A stretch of DNA of 64,000 bases from Dryococelus australis. Its lineage: Eukaryota > Arthropoda > Insecta > Phasmatodea > Phasmatidae. The translations under genes were made by a program, and so were the position numbers. The DNA is taken from contig CM056997.1 in the NCBI GenBank assembly GCA_029891345.1, positions 213,009,212 through 213,073,211 of the forward strand. Reading direction: 5' to 3'. Below, piece by piece: positions 11,986 through 23,468 of this stretch (within the stretch, counting starts at the first letter, position 1; each line of letters begins with the position of its first letter). A model generated the notes under the pieces. The model was given only the letters and a program-made list of their open reading frames with translations. It had not been told where the DNA came from and searched no databases.

Positions 11986-12414
11986 AGAACGACTTTCATT
12001 ACTCAGGTATATCCCAATTTTCGTTTTATACTCTTACGAATTACTTATATTAGTTAAAAAAAAAATCGCCACCCCTTAAAAATAAAGTTTTACAAAGGGT
12101 TTCTTCAGGTTCCTGTGTCCTTCATTTTTAGTTTCATTTTCTCGTTTTGTATGATAACACTTTTTCTAAGCTCCTTTGCATTATTGTATTAACGGATTCC
12201 ATAGAATAATTACACTACGGATCAGATATTTTCAAAGTTATCCACTGACTACTTAGGCTATTTAGCTATAGTACATTCACGGTTTCTTCAGATGTATTGA
12301 AACAAACCTCTGAAAAATCACCCTAGGAGTAAAATGTTAACCTTTTTTTTTATAACTTGTATACCACATGTATATATAACACTGATAGTAGTAGAACATA
12401 GATTACTTTTGGCC

Positions 12415-12821
12415 AAGGGAATAGAGATGTGGCGCTAGACGCAGACCGCAGCAATATTGAATTTCCCCTTTTCTCTCTTTTTCCCTAGAAATATCCCTTT
12501 TTTCCTTAAAAAATTGTTGGTTTTTCCCTCAAAAAAGCACGAAGCCTCCCAGCTCCAAAAAGAAGCCACAGAAAGGCAAGTCTCAGCATATCCAGGGGAT
12601 TTGGGAAGCTTCTAGGACTCAGGACTAAAAATCAAGACACTGTAATCAGACCATATAACCATGACTGTGGATGACATTGGAAAAAAATTCCAAAAAAAAG
12701 TTCTAAGAATTAATAAAAGTCAGCGAGCATATAATGTTACTGACTACTACTGTAATATTGGATGCAGGTAACCTTGACCTTGACCCCGTAACCTATAATA
12801 ACCTTAAATCCTAAAATATTT
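12415..12821 (+). repeat. Outermost segment of the foldback left arm
   Basis: Mirrors about 26195-26600. It includes aatttcccc followed by tttccctagaaatatccc, a cttctaggactcaggac block matching gagtcctgagtcctgag at 26384-26400, and the gtcagcgagcatat block. Confidence 0.75.
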
Positions 12822-14490
12822 ATGCATGGCACACTGCTGCGCAATGCGCCTGCGCACCCTACGGGCGACTTCGACCCACAAACGAGCTAGCAACAATCCG
12901 GGGCAAGTCATAACAGTGGCAAACTACTATTCACGTGCTGACGACATTGACTACACGCACTGGACAACTTAGGACACGAAAATAATTAACACGTTTAATT
13001 ATGGATTGTACTGCCCTCCCAGATTCCTACATGCGATCGCCACCCCTTTGAATCTACACAGTTTTACCCTACGAGCCACTGCCCAAAGATAACGGAGAAG
13101 GAAGTTTCAACCGACACCACAGGATCGCAGAACTCCTGCTGCCCCGCGACTTCACACCCGCCGAGCCTCAAGCAGAGATTGTAAACTTTTCAGCGGCCTG
13201 AACTCAGGGTGATAAGGAATGCGCGGCGCCGCATAGGCCCCCGAGCTCTCTCCCAGGTCTGACCAAGACCTCCTCCTCTCCTGCAGATTGCAAAAGGTTC
13301 AACCTCTCCAACAGCTTGCGAAGGCTCTTCCTGCACCAGCTGACTGCAAGAGCCGGCACGTCATTCCAGAGGTAACCTCGGCGTCCAAATCCCTGCAACA
13401 TTTTACTCCAGTCGCTCTTTTGACTCCACGGTAGCAGGCGTCGCGACGTTCCCTTCTGGACACCCACACTTTGGGTGGTTACACTTCAAATTGCGAAGAA
13501 AAAATACTTCTCAGACCAAAGTATTTTGTCTTGTTGTTTTCCAAGCTTACCATCGCCCAAGTAATCTCGTAAAGCGATTTATTTTAGTGTGTCAAAACCA
13601 ACCAGGATTCTCTAATGTCTTCGAACGTATTCAAACTTATAGATCGTTGACTATTTTCTTATAGTAATATTTCCCCAATCTCTGTGTTTTTTTTTATTGA
13701 AGGATTGTTGTATGTATTGAAATCCCACTGACGAATAGTCGTGAGGCGTGCCGAACTCAACAGGAGACAGGGCTCGAATAAAGCTTTGACTAGAAACTAA
13801 ACATGAGGACGCGCCCCCACCGGCGAATCGGTAGACTAACCCACAATCAGTTTCACCCACCTTCCCGCTCGACCACACGTCTGAACTAGATGCGTACTTA
13901 ACTATTAGTTGACCGTGGGAATACCTAGATCACATAAACTGCCTTCGGCCGGGGACACCCCTATCTGCAGCAATTGTAATACCTCCTAAGGAAGATAAGA
14001 GTAAGATCCACCGAATACGTGTACGATCGGTCTCGCTTCTGGGAAGGTGATCGGTGTTAAGACTACTGAGTAAAGTTACCCCTAAATCCCGCATAACTTC
14101 CACACCCTTAAATTACATCTCCAGCCGTCGTTCTACGGGGTCACAACGGATAGAGTCGATCCCACCGAGGGGATCTTCCACTCCCACCGCCGCCATTGCT
14201 TAAACAGTAAACACGATACATACCTCGGTACTGCTGGCATCCCATACTTTGGCAACCCTTTCAGGGAGAAAGATTGTACTCCCCAGATGAAAGGCAATCA
14301 CTGTTCAACTCACCCTGGAGTTTGATTCTCCTCCACTCAGGAGTAGTCCTTCCCCTAAGAAGCCCCGTGTGAACCTACCACACGACTCTCTGGGCCAAAC
14401 CAATCGAGAACACACCAAGAAAGTATCAGCTGGCATGATTAGGAGGGCAGTCAGTGCTGTAACTACTTAACTCGAGAGAGACGTGCGTCA
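12822..14490. mobile_element. Insert of about 1.67 kb in the foldback left arm, type unknown
   Basis: Left-arm similarity to the right arm stops near 12820 (ccttaaatcctaaaat) and resumes near 14491 (aaagaaatcataaaaaattccc). In the right arm these two points are contiguous (mirrored at about 26205-26230). The intervening DNA has higher G+C than the arm and no partner in the window. It begins TATGCATGGCAC and ends GTGCGTCA. TG...CA ends are possible, which would suit a solo LTR, but the flanking bases do not form a clean duplication. ORFs at 13204-13467 and 13651-13878 (minus) show nothing recognisable. Confidence 0.55.
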
Positions 14491-15819
14491 ACATAAAGAA
14501 ATCATAAAAAATTCCCAATAATTCCAAAAATGTCATAAAAGTCAGCGAGCATATTATGTTACTGACTACCACTGCCGTATTGATTGCAGGCGACCTCGAC
14601 CACGTGACATTAAATAATCTTGAACCCAATAAATTAAATAAAAATTCATAAAATTCAGCAAGCATATTATGTTACCTACTACTACCACCATACTAGGTGC
14701 AGGTGAACTTGGCATCGACCTCATGTCCTTTAATGATCTCGAAAAGCCAAAAAAAAATCCAGAAATTTAAAAACATCGTATAAATCCCAAAAAAAATATT
14801 TAAAAAGCCGACATATTTATAAAAATCACAAAAATTTATATTTTTAAAAAAGTATTAACAGATTATTAAAAAATAATTTTTAAAAAATTAAATATCCCGA
14901 CGTCACCCATCACCCACACTCATTCCGCCATGTTGGTTGGTCGGTGCGGTCGGCTATGTTGGTAGCAGTGACAGCCAACATTCAGTATCTTGGTAGGTGC
15001 AACCGTCCGCCACTTTGTAGGTATAGTCTGCCATTTTGTTTTTTTTTTATAATTCTTTAAACATTGCTGGAGTTTGTCTCTCAAATTCGTTCGACTGTCA
15101 TATTAGATTTTAACACATGGATGGTGGTAATGTAATAACTATTGATATCGCTATTAGGCGACAGCCATCTATTTATAAGTGTTTAATGTATAGGTAGAGC
15201 TGTCGGTGCCTTCCATTTTCAATGCATGGGTGGCGTTAATTTATCGATTCAGTCGCCAGGTGAGCTGTCGGCCCTCATATTTATAGACATAGGAAAAATA
15301 TGTGATTTTTAATTCCTATTTAAAATACTTTGTTTTTCAATCAACAGTACACCTACGTGCTTGATGCGGGACTTTGACTATATGCATAATTGATTAAATA
15401 TATACATTTTTATTAAAAGTGTACAGTTCAATTTTAAATGTATTTACATTTAATTACTCAACTGCACATATAGTACAATGGTAATTTTTAAAATACCTTT
15501 ATACTAAATTTATTTTATTTCTGTTCCTTTAAAATTTTAAAAATATTCTGACAAATTACAAAAAGAAACTTGAAACAATACACAATTTTATTCGCAGTCA
15601 TTTTTAATTCAATTAATTTAATACAGACACACATGTCCGTAAACCAATTATAATATTTTTAAATATATGTGCATCTCAATATATTCAATATTATTGTAGT
15701 TTATAGTATTTTATGAATTTCGCTATTCACACTCGCATTGCCCTTGTGCGAAAATAAAGTGATATTTATTACACCGACATTCTGTACAGGGTTTCTTACG
15801 GAGGTAACCACACATTTGA
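14491..15819 (+). repeat. Foldback left arm, AT-rich non-coding part
   Basis: Mirrors about 25080-26200. It contains short internally repeated tactgactaccac(t/c)gccgtatt units with gtgcaggtgacc-like spacers, then cgccatgttgg, cagccaac and ccgccactttgt words. These are answered in the right arm by tatggcg, gttggctg and acaaaatggc words in reverse order. Confidence 0.7.
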
Positions 15820-16456
15820 GATGTATGTGACCTGCTTGCAGCAAACCTGGTACCGAGGTACTGAAGAGGAATACACTTTACCTTTACAGGTCTTTGCATG
15901 TCTAAGTAAACAGTCGGTACGGCTCAACGGCTTACAGCACCTGGCACACAAATATGACCTGCGACAGGGATTCTTGGCACAATTAAAGTGCTCATGTCAC
16001 CGTGCACAGCAGTCGAAAGTAAATGCATAATAAAAGTGACACTGATGACGGCGCAGTGGTTTGGCAAAAACTCGGATGGGCCTGTTGGAGGTGTAGTTTA
16101 TGGAGCTAAAGAATCAGGTAACGTCAGCACTGGTGTTCTAGGTACCAGAGCCTAAACGTTCGATGGGTCTATTGCAGATTTCGTAGGCGTAACAGATGAA
16201 GTAGATGGTACTGTAGCATCTGTAGATGATCATGCTGCACTGGTGGTAGTAGATGCTGGTAGTGATTTAGAAGCCATAGCTGAAGAAGTTAAAGGAGCTG
16301 GAAAATGACGAGTGACATCACTCGAAGAAGAAATCGATGGCTAGAAACCATTGGCAGGTAATATCCACTACACTTTAACGTAACTGGCCATGGATTCCCT
16401 GGTGTAGAAGCTAGCCGATGTGATTCACATTTCACGGCAGATGCTGTTTTAACCAA
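15820..16456 (-). pseudogene. Ser/Thr-rich Cys/His-finger gene, left-arm copy
   Basis: Read on the minus strand (leftward), a Ser/Thr/Pro-rich segment (about 16456-16070) is followed by a Cys/His-rich segment. The latter contains HEHFNCAKNPCRRSYLC and then a clean C-x2-C-x12-H-x4-C finger at 15886-15948 (CARC...RHAKTC). The frame has a stop in the first finger region (a TGA just before HEHF) and drifts in the Ser/Thr part. It pairs with the right-arm copy at 24300. Its function is unknown; it may be the element's own gene or a captured host gene. Confidence 0.55.
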
Positions 16457-16487
16457 GCCTCTCAGCTGAACCTCCATTGCTTATAAC

Positions 16488-16491
16488 ATAT
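16488..16491. repeat. Target site duplication, left (ATAT)
   Basis: ATAT immediately before the LTR start TGTAGCC. The same four bases follow the 3' LTR at 22700-22703. A 4-bp duplication is typical of gypsy-group integrases. Confidence 0.8.
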
Positions 16492-17142
16492 TGTAGCCAC
16501 CAGGAAAGGCCGCTAACTAAAATTACCACCTAAAGTACGATGGGGTATGGATTGAGAAAGTTTTACAAACACACGAGGCTGACCTACTAGGCGAGGCATA
16601 TAAAACGGCCATGAACGCCACCCCCCTCCCCAACCCCAATGACTTGACGATGCTTGAAGTACCACGACGTTAGTTACCTGTGCTAGAGACGAGAACACCA
16701 CGACACCAAGGCCTAGCGCAGTTCTCTGTCCCTCTTCTGTGTTATTTGGTGAGCATAACTCGAGTAAGTAAGTATGGCATAGCTTTATCCTTCAAGACCC
16801 CGTTGTTCCCTTAAGCAATAATTAATATTATCTGGCAAGGTTAGGTACTTTGAGAATAGCGTGTCTTAAATGGCACCGAGCCACCTATGACTAATTGTCA
16901 ACTGAATACCTATTTATTTAATAATTTATCGTAATGTGTTGTATCAATCCCTATATACAATATCTATATGACTAATGTTCAATAAAGTAGCTGTGTTATG
17001 AACTTCCTGAAGTTATTAGTGAACTAGTAGAGCTACATCCCTTAATGAGTACGTCTACCCCGTCCTAGTCTTGATAACAGGTCGAATGAGATATTATTGG
17101 TTCAGTGGTCAGAATAGGGGTTAAGAAATGGGAGATGCTACA
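16492..17142 (+). repeat. 5' LTR (651 bp)
   Basis: Starts TGTAGCCACC and ends GATGCTACA, i.e. the usual TG...CA ends. Its last 127 bases match the 3' LTR remnant at 22581-22699. The primer-binding site should begin just downstream (TGGTGGAGCACC at 17144); I cannot say which tRNA it matches. The ORF at 16513-16701 (minus) is a shadow. Confidence 0.8.
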
Positions 17143-17842
17143 CTGGTGGAGCACCTCGCCTTGCGCTTATGCGAGTTATCTTAATACTTTCTTTGACATT
17201 TTCCCTTGTGTAGCATGTAGAATACTGTTCGCAGTGAGAAAGACACGGGGCTGCGCATCACGTCGCCACATCGTACACAGGCGTAATTATTTTCCCACTA
17301 CCTTGTATTTTGTATGTTTACTTTGCTCACAGCTGTTCACGTAAACTAGTAATTTCAGTTCATATAAGCCTCCCTCATTGTTCTAGTATAGATATTCATA
17401 TTTCCATTGCTTTTTTCAATCCACCCAGCTGTTATCCTCGCATGTGCAGTAAGCGTCAGTGTATGGTAGATATGTTCTCTACACACGCGCATCAGCTGCT
17501 TAAGTAGCACGCCTTGCCTGGCCAGCTTTTGTCGCACTCCCATTCCCCTAGTATTACTTGTATTTGTATCTAGCCTAACATAATGCATGTTTACCGCTTT
17601 TAATACACGTGGAACAATATGTTAATATGTTCCTTACTTGGCGAAGGTACACTTTTGTGTACCTTCGGAGTGCTTTCCAAACTATTATTTTTCTTGTGCT
17701 TTGATTTAATTATGAGTTACTCAAAGTGCGCAGTACCAAATACACTAACATATATACTTCGTTGCTACCATGTCGACATGACTTTCGAAAACCCATCTAC
17801 TACGCACAACATTAAAACACTTTTAAAATTCTGCTGATTGAT
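17143..17842. other. Retrotransposon leader between 5' LTR and gag
   Basis: No convincing coding sequence. It would hold the primer-binding site and any packaging signal. Open frames here are short and lack motifs. Confidence 0.5.
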
Positions 17843-19552
17843 TTGGGCGATTGTAAGCATGCAGTTGAATTACACGAACAACTGAGATCCCAGTTAGACA
17901 GTGATAACACAGAACATTTTACATCACTTGAACACACTACTCAACACCAACACCTATCTACAGTTAACGAACCTAGTACAAGTGGCCATTATTTGAGACC
18001 CCGCCCACTTTCAGCACTACAAACAACAAACACATTTTTAATTTCAATTCCCAGCACAAATACACATTCAATAAAAACCCTACTCAAGTCATTTTACAAC
18101 AGCCACAAAATATCCCCACTTTCTCAGGGGAAAGTAACTAAAACATAGAGGAATTTTTAGACACATTCAACGCTGCAAGTGAAGTTAACGGTTGGTCAAA
18201 CTAGACAAATGACGCCGCCTAAAGATTTATCTGGTAGGGGTTGCAAAGAGAACCTGCAAAAACCTATATTACGCCATAGCGGCTGATATCACTTGGGAAC
18301 AAATTGCAGACAAATTATTACACACGTTCCGAAAACTTGACACACAAGTCCACTACAGAAATCTCCTACACTCAACCAAACAACACACCAGCCATAATAC
18401 ACACACACACACACACATAGAAAATCTGACATTCTACAAACCAAGTGTGACCTCCAATTGCCTAAGTCAGAATTTGTCGAAATAATTTTGACCTCTATAT
18501 CAACACCCCTTGCTGAAAAACTCGTGCCATTCGAAAACACAACACTTGACCAACTGTTCCACAACATACAAAACATCGAGCATGGCATTTATAAATAATC
18601 TCAAAACATTGAACAGCACTCACAACACCCACAACATGCTAAACTACATGAGGAAATTGCTACTTTGAAAGCAATTACTGATCCTCAAAGACACACACAA
18701 ATATACTGCACCACCCCCATTTCCAGTACGACACATTCAAACTCCAACCTTTCCACCTCCTACCCACCACCACACACACCCAGAACTGTAACACAACATA
18801 CATGTACCGGGGTATGTTTGTGGGGAAAACTACAGGGACAAGTGTTTATCACCCACCCAGGAACAGCAGATCCGAGTTCGAGACCAGTGTCATGCACTTT
18901 TCGACAAAGTCGTCCCTACGAGGTCGTACACAGACATTGCATAATTTAATGCCTACTGTGGCCTGCCATCACACAGTGTTTAACACCTAGCCCCGTTATT
19001 GAGAACAAAGTTTTTATCAACAACTGCCAGCATTATTGCCTCGCCGCACACACGCACACATTGCACCACACACAATACCCACGAGCGCATATAAGTCAGA
19101 TAAAGTTCCCCTTCAGCAAAGTGCAAGTAAACCATCAACGAGGCCAGCGATTCCAAGGTGGTCACATGAATTGTCAACACAAGAACCGGGACGTACGCAG
19201 CCGATCCCAGGCAAGAATCGCACACGCATAAATCCCCCCCCCCCCCAACCCACAGTTAGCTCGCAGCATTGCCAAACCATCCGCACCACGTGCCACAGAT
19301 TTCAGTGTTGCCAGACTGCAGCAAATTGTCGCTGTGCAGCAAAATATAGCAGGCCCATGCAGTCTCGCCCAAGACACCTGCACCCTCTGTGTTTATGTGG
19401 GACATAAATGTCGGGAATGTAATATTTTCCCCAACCAGAAGCGTAAAAGCACAGTGGACATTTCTATTTGTTTTCAAAACACTACGAGCGCAGGTCGCGA
19501 TAATGATACCACATTGCAAGACATACTGAGCGAACCTGCATCTCGAAGTTAA
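17843..19552 (+). pseudogene. gag: Decayed gag
   Basis: An opening frame at 17843-18148 is polar and Gln/His/Thr-rich. It is followed in shifted frames by EEFLDTFNAASEVNGW (from about 18146) and FRKLDTQVHYRNLLHSTKQ (from about 18328), which resemble the capsid part of gypsy Gag in helix-like character. A long Thr/Pro/His-rich tail follows. At 19379-19420 it encodes CTLCVYVGHKCREC, an exact C-x2-C-x4-H-x4-C zinc knuckle of the nucleocapsid type. Several stops and shifts break the gene. Confidence 0.65.
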
Positions 19553-19639
19553 ATAAACATTATGCGTCACATCCACTGGCGCCTGTCAGCAAGCTAGCAT
19601 ACGAACTGCGACCCCGTGCGTTCTTGTTTCCATCAAAGG

Positions 19640-20180
19640 AAAAAAATGCCTTGCATTACTTGACACTGACTGTTCGTGCAGCAGCATAGCTACTACCTTG
19701 GTCACTAATCAGCAGATTTTCCCATTGCAAGAACACATTACGCTTGTTACAGCAACTTCTATATTAGAGCACACTAAATTTGAAACTGTTGTTAACCTAT
19801 GATCATCAGGGCGCACTTATCCTCAGGAATTTTTAATGGTGGATCATCTTCAACAAGACATTATTTTTGGTTTGGACTTTATTACCAAATATGACATCAT
19901 CCCAATCCTAAAACACAACCTTATGCTCATACATGGCCACAATCCCCACAAGCTCGTACAAGTAACACTCCATGCTAGATTCTCCCCACACTTTCCTACT
20001 ATGACTGCTGAGCACTCCTTAGCTGCCTTGGATTCCTTTGAATCACCACGTTCTTCAACATTTAATATCAACCCCAAGCTGAATAATAAACAAAAGGATG
20101 CTATTATGAACATCATACACTCTCATACAGATAAGTTTGCAGATTCGATTTTAGAGCTAAAAGAAGCCCGCAATTTTTAA
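19640..20180 (+). pseudogene. Retroviral-type aspartic protease and linker
   Basis: The frame reads LALLDTDCSCSSIATTLV, where the family usually has DTG(A/S); here the active-site Gly position is Asp (DTD at 19662-19670). About 60 codons on, DIIFGLDFITKYD (from 19857) is the second conserved protease block. A stop (TGA) sits at about 19800 between them. The frame then runs on to 20180 as the linker to the polymerase. Confidence 0.7.
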
Positions 20181-20850
20181 ATTAAGCTCGACTTAACCAC
20201 CGATAAGCCAATTTCTACAAGGCCATATCACATTAGTCCTAATGTTAGAGACAAACTCTTAATTCAGATTGATGACATGCTCCAAGAACTCTCCTTATTC
20301 TGCGTCCAGCATGGTCATTTAAAAATAAGTGGTGGTTTAAGATTTTTAACTGACTTTGTAAGTTAAACCTATATCTCACTAGGGTCCAATGCTATTTACC
20401 ATGCGCAGAGGACATTCTAACAGCCCTGCGAAATTCCTTATATATTACTAGCCTAGATTTCTTCCGGGGTTTTATAGCATACATGTCAGGCAACAAGATC
20501 GCCATTATCTCGCATTTACAATTGACGGTGTGGGCTTATTCCAGAATAAAAGGATGCCAATGGGACTTTCAACATCGCCTCAGTACTTTCAGATGTTTAT
20601 AAACACCCTTATAGGTCCACTCAGAGGGACAGCAATAATTGCTTATATTGATGACATTTTTATACTGGGAAATTCTTTCGAAGAACATTTAAATAACATT
20701 CATAGAGTCTTTTACAGGTTAATAATGTTTAATATTAAAGTAAACACTAAGAAATGTACTTTTACTGAGCAGACCATCAAAGTTTTAGGTCACATCATCA
20801 CCCCCGATGGGATTTCTACTGTCCCAGATAAAATTTTCACCATAGAGTAG
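20181..20850 (+). pseudogene. pol: Reverse transcriptase, gypsy type
   Basis: The N-terminal fingers are broken over several frames (20200-20525; SGGLRFLTDF is visible near 20331). From 20530 the frame is open: MPMGLSTSPQYFQMF, then the catalytic AYIDDIFILG with YIDD at 20644-20655 intact, then KKCTF and VLGHIITPDGI, all in the expected order. A TAG at about 20848 ends the frame, but the same reading frame continues into RNase H, so that single stop separates two otherwise continuous domains. Confidence 0.9.
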
Positions 20851-21402
20851 ATGTTGCCCCTTACCAACTTGAAACAATTACGTACAATCCTTAGTATGAC
20901 ATCATACCTTCGTCATTACAATAAAAACTATGCCATCATAGTGCAGCCACTTGTCGAATTAACCAAGCATGTGGTACCCTTCAAGTGGCAAGACAAACGG
21001 GCTGAAGCATTCCTTAACTTGAAACAGTCAATTTTGCAAGCACCAGAGTTAAAGAAATTTGATGAGGACAAACCAAACATACTAGCTTGCGATGAGATTA
21101 ATGATGCGATCGGGGGAGCCCTCCTACAGGAGAAGCCGCATTCCAAACAGCGCACAATCATAGTCTTTGCCTCCAAAATGCTAACAATCCAGGAGTCTCG
21201 TTGGAATACCACAGATAGAGAGCTTGGCGCTATTCGGTACTTGTGTGGCCATTTTCGTCAGTATTTATACGGTAGACACTTCAAAATTGAAACTGAACAT
21301 GCTAACTTGCGCTACCTACGCTCTATTGTGGAGCATAATATCTATATTCAAAAAATTGTGATAGCGTTCAGTGAATATGATTTTGAACGTACCAATGCTT
21401 GA
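20851..21402 (+). pseudogene. pol: RT connection and RNase H, 183 open codons
   Basis: This is the longest open segment of the element. It contains LRTILSMTSYLRHYNKNYA, then PFKWQDKRAEAFLNLK, then the RNase H core: LACDEINDAIGGALLQ (first catalytic Asp), VFASKMLTIQESRW, NTTDRELGAI and EHANLRYL. These are in the order of the gypsy RT-linked RNase H. A stop at 21400 is followed by LNTFSDALSRL-like sequence, the usual end of the domain. Confidence 0.9.
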
Positions 21403-21456
21403 TGTGAATTAAACACTTTCTCTGATGCCCTCAGCAGACTTGTCACTGCCCTTCCC

Positions 21457-22581
21457 ATGCCAACATGTACTATAACAGTCAACGCCAAACCTTACCAAGT
21501 CAAAGAAAACGTGCAAACATGCACGTCCCTTTACACAGCCTTCATGGAAGCCATCTTGCAGGATACATGTAAAGCAGACGAGATTCGTAACACAGTTGCA
21601 AGTACACCAAATGTCATTGGGATGACATTAAACATTATTTAATTTCCCAATACCAAGAACAAGATCGTGATCGCATCGTCCAAGCACTCTCCAATCAAGA
21701 TATGTTTTCCAATTCACAGTATCTGTAGAATTCATACTGATTTATATCAGATAAATATTCAATTCATTAAGCAATATAGAAACCACTTGCATTGATCCTC
21801 TATTGAAATGTAAGATTCTTATTGTTCTTAAAGTAGGCAAACGTCACTTGCCCAAGAATACATAAAAATCGATGACGACACAATTTTCCAGTTATGTTTA
21901 ATTGTGAATACCTCTCGTTTTGTTGGAGAATACTATAATCATCCTCGTACTAAACAGTTGAAATTAGCCTTACTTCATACTGAACAGGCAGATAACAAGT
22001 ATCGCAGATTGAGTCGCCGATATGGCATAGCAGTGAATGGTGAAATATTTTTCAAATTAAATACGCCCCAGGGCACACCTAAGCTGAGCTGGCTCTCGTA
22101 CCCAAATTATATGTTCCAGAAATTATTCAAACTCACCGTACCGCAATATTTGAGGGTGGACATTTTGGCGTTCTTAAGACGTTACAGAAAATCAAACAAA
22201 CCTATAATTGGGACACAATGCACACAGATGTCAAACAGTATCTAAAATCATGTTCCATGGGACAGAAAAACTAAAGCTATTAACAATAAATCTATGGGTA
22301 CCTTAACTTCTATACCTCCACAATCTTTCTTATCTATGTGGGCTCTAGATGCCAAGGGTCCCCTGCCTGTTACAGTATACAAGAACAAGTACATTCTAGT
22401 TATGATGGAGTACACGACCTGTTATGTAGTAACAAAAGCTGCCCCTTCTCTTTATTCTGCCACATGCGCAGAATTTATTAAACATGTAGTACTCGAATTA
22501 GGTGCCCACAACAAATTTTAACTGATCGAGGCACGAGTCAACATTGGACCTTATTAAATAATATTTTAATACACTGTTCGT
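21457..22581 (+). pseudogene. pol: Integrase, truncated before the catalytic Glu
   Basis: The zinc-binding N-terminus lies in two frames near 21904-22260, with GGHFGVLKTLQKIKQTYNW from 22155 and a KSC near 22245. The DDE core has its first Asp at 22348 (MWALDAKGPLP) and its second at 22524 (ILTDRGTSQHW), in different frames. Soon after, at about 22580, sequence passes abruptly into the 3' LTR, so the catalytic Glu and the C-terminal domain are deleted. Confidence 0.8.
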
Positions 22582-22699
22582 TAGTGAACTAGTAGAGCTA
22601 TGTCCTTAAATAAGTACGTCTACCCGTCTTGATAACAGATTGAATGAGATATTATTGGTTCGGGGTCAGAATAGGAGTTAGGAAAGGGGAGACGCTACA
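22581..22699 (+). repeat. Truncated 3' LTR (119 bp)
   Basis: Matches 17016-17142 of the 5' LTR: TTAGTGAACTAGTAGAGCTA, AAGTACGTCTACCC, GAATGAGATATTATTGGTTC and ACGCTACA are shared with few differences. The other 524 bases of the LTR are missing. Confidence 0.85.
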
Positions 22700-22703
22700 A
22701 TAT
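22700..22703. repeat. Target site duplication, right (ATAT)
   Basis: Partner of 16488-16491. The foldback left arm resumes immediately with GCGTATGCAAACC, mirrored by ggcttgcatacgcg near 24160. Confidence 0.8.
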
Positions 22704-23467
22704 GCGTATGCAAACCTTATGACATCGTATTGAGTTTGAACCAATCGTATTACACCAATAATACATTGTTCGGACACCGACCAGACTATCACCGAGTTGC
22801 CACGTGATTGCAGGTGATAAATGCATAAATGCATTGAGATATCACGCACCGCTATCAGCACCGCATACGTCGCAATCGGGAGTCACTCTGTAGAAGTCAG
22901 TCGGCTGGAGTAAGTCAGCTGGAGTCAGCCTTCTGGAGTTGGTCGGTTGGAGTCAGTCCGCTGGAATCAGTTGGCTGGAGTAAGTTTTCAAGAGTCAGTC
23001 TGCTGGAGTCAAACTGATGGAGTCAGTCTGCTGGAGTCAATCTGATGGAGTCAGTCTGCTGGAGTCAGTTTGCTGTAGCCAATCGGCTGGAGTCAGTCTG
23101 CTGGAGTCAGTAGGGTTGAATCAGTCGGCTTTTATTTTCATCTCTCATTAAGTTCTGTTTTTTTTTCATCACTCAGCATTGTAATGTGTATATTTTTTCC
23201 AAGTGTTGAACCTCGAGCATCCTGTCAGTGTGCTTTTGTGTGTATTCTCGAATGGGGTAAGATTGGAGGAACATTTGAGGTAGTGCTCTTATAAAGAACG
23301 GGTATTATTCTCGCACAAGGCCTTTTGCTATAAATTTTAAATAAAAAATTTGAGAGCATTCTGAGAAAACCCAGATACTAGTTTCGCCCCAGAAGAAAAC
23401 ATAGATGTACTTATACATATATATTAAAAATTTACATTATATGTAATTATGTATATGTAGAAATAAA
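22704..23467 (+). repeat. Foldback left arm, inner part
   Basis: Mirrors 23469-24170. Matching blocks include ttgttcggacaccgaccaga with tggtcggtgtccgaacaat, tgccacgtgattgcag with tgcaatcacgtggca, ggtaagattgga with tctaatcttacccc, and the tttcgcccc/ggggcgaaa pair. Confidence 0.85.
22893..23129 (+). repeat. 14-bp tandem array (GAGTCAGTCTGCTG), left arm
   Basis: About 17 imperfect copies of a 14-base unit. Variants alternate cagtctgctg, cagtcggctg and aatctgatg. The right arm holds the reverse-complement array at 23818-23955 with fewer copies. Confidence 0.9.
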
Positions 23468-23468
23468 C

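Larger units (their letters stand above)
16492..22699 (+). mobile_element. Gypsy-type LTR retrotransposon nested in the foldback left arm
   Basis: The element runs from TGTAGCC at 16492 to GCTACA at 22699 and is flanked by ATAT duplications. Removing it and one ATAT leaves ...gcttataacatatgcgtatgc..., which matches the reverse complement of the undisturbed right arm near 24155-24180. The insertion boundary is therefore supported independently. Order is 5' LTR, gag, protease, reverse transcriptase, RNase H, integrase, truncated 3' LTR, the gypsy (Metaviridae) order. A deletion removed the end of integrase, anything downstream and most of the 3' LTR. Confidence 0.9.

Noticed and set aside
17843..18148. 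Separate host gene at the start of the retrotransposon interior
   Set aside because: Position after the 5' LTR and continuity with Gag-like pieces ending in a CCHC knuckle fit gag better.
19850..20116. Minus ORF opposite the protease-RT linker
   Set aside because: Shadow of the plus-strand retrotransposon coding frame.
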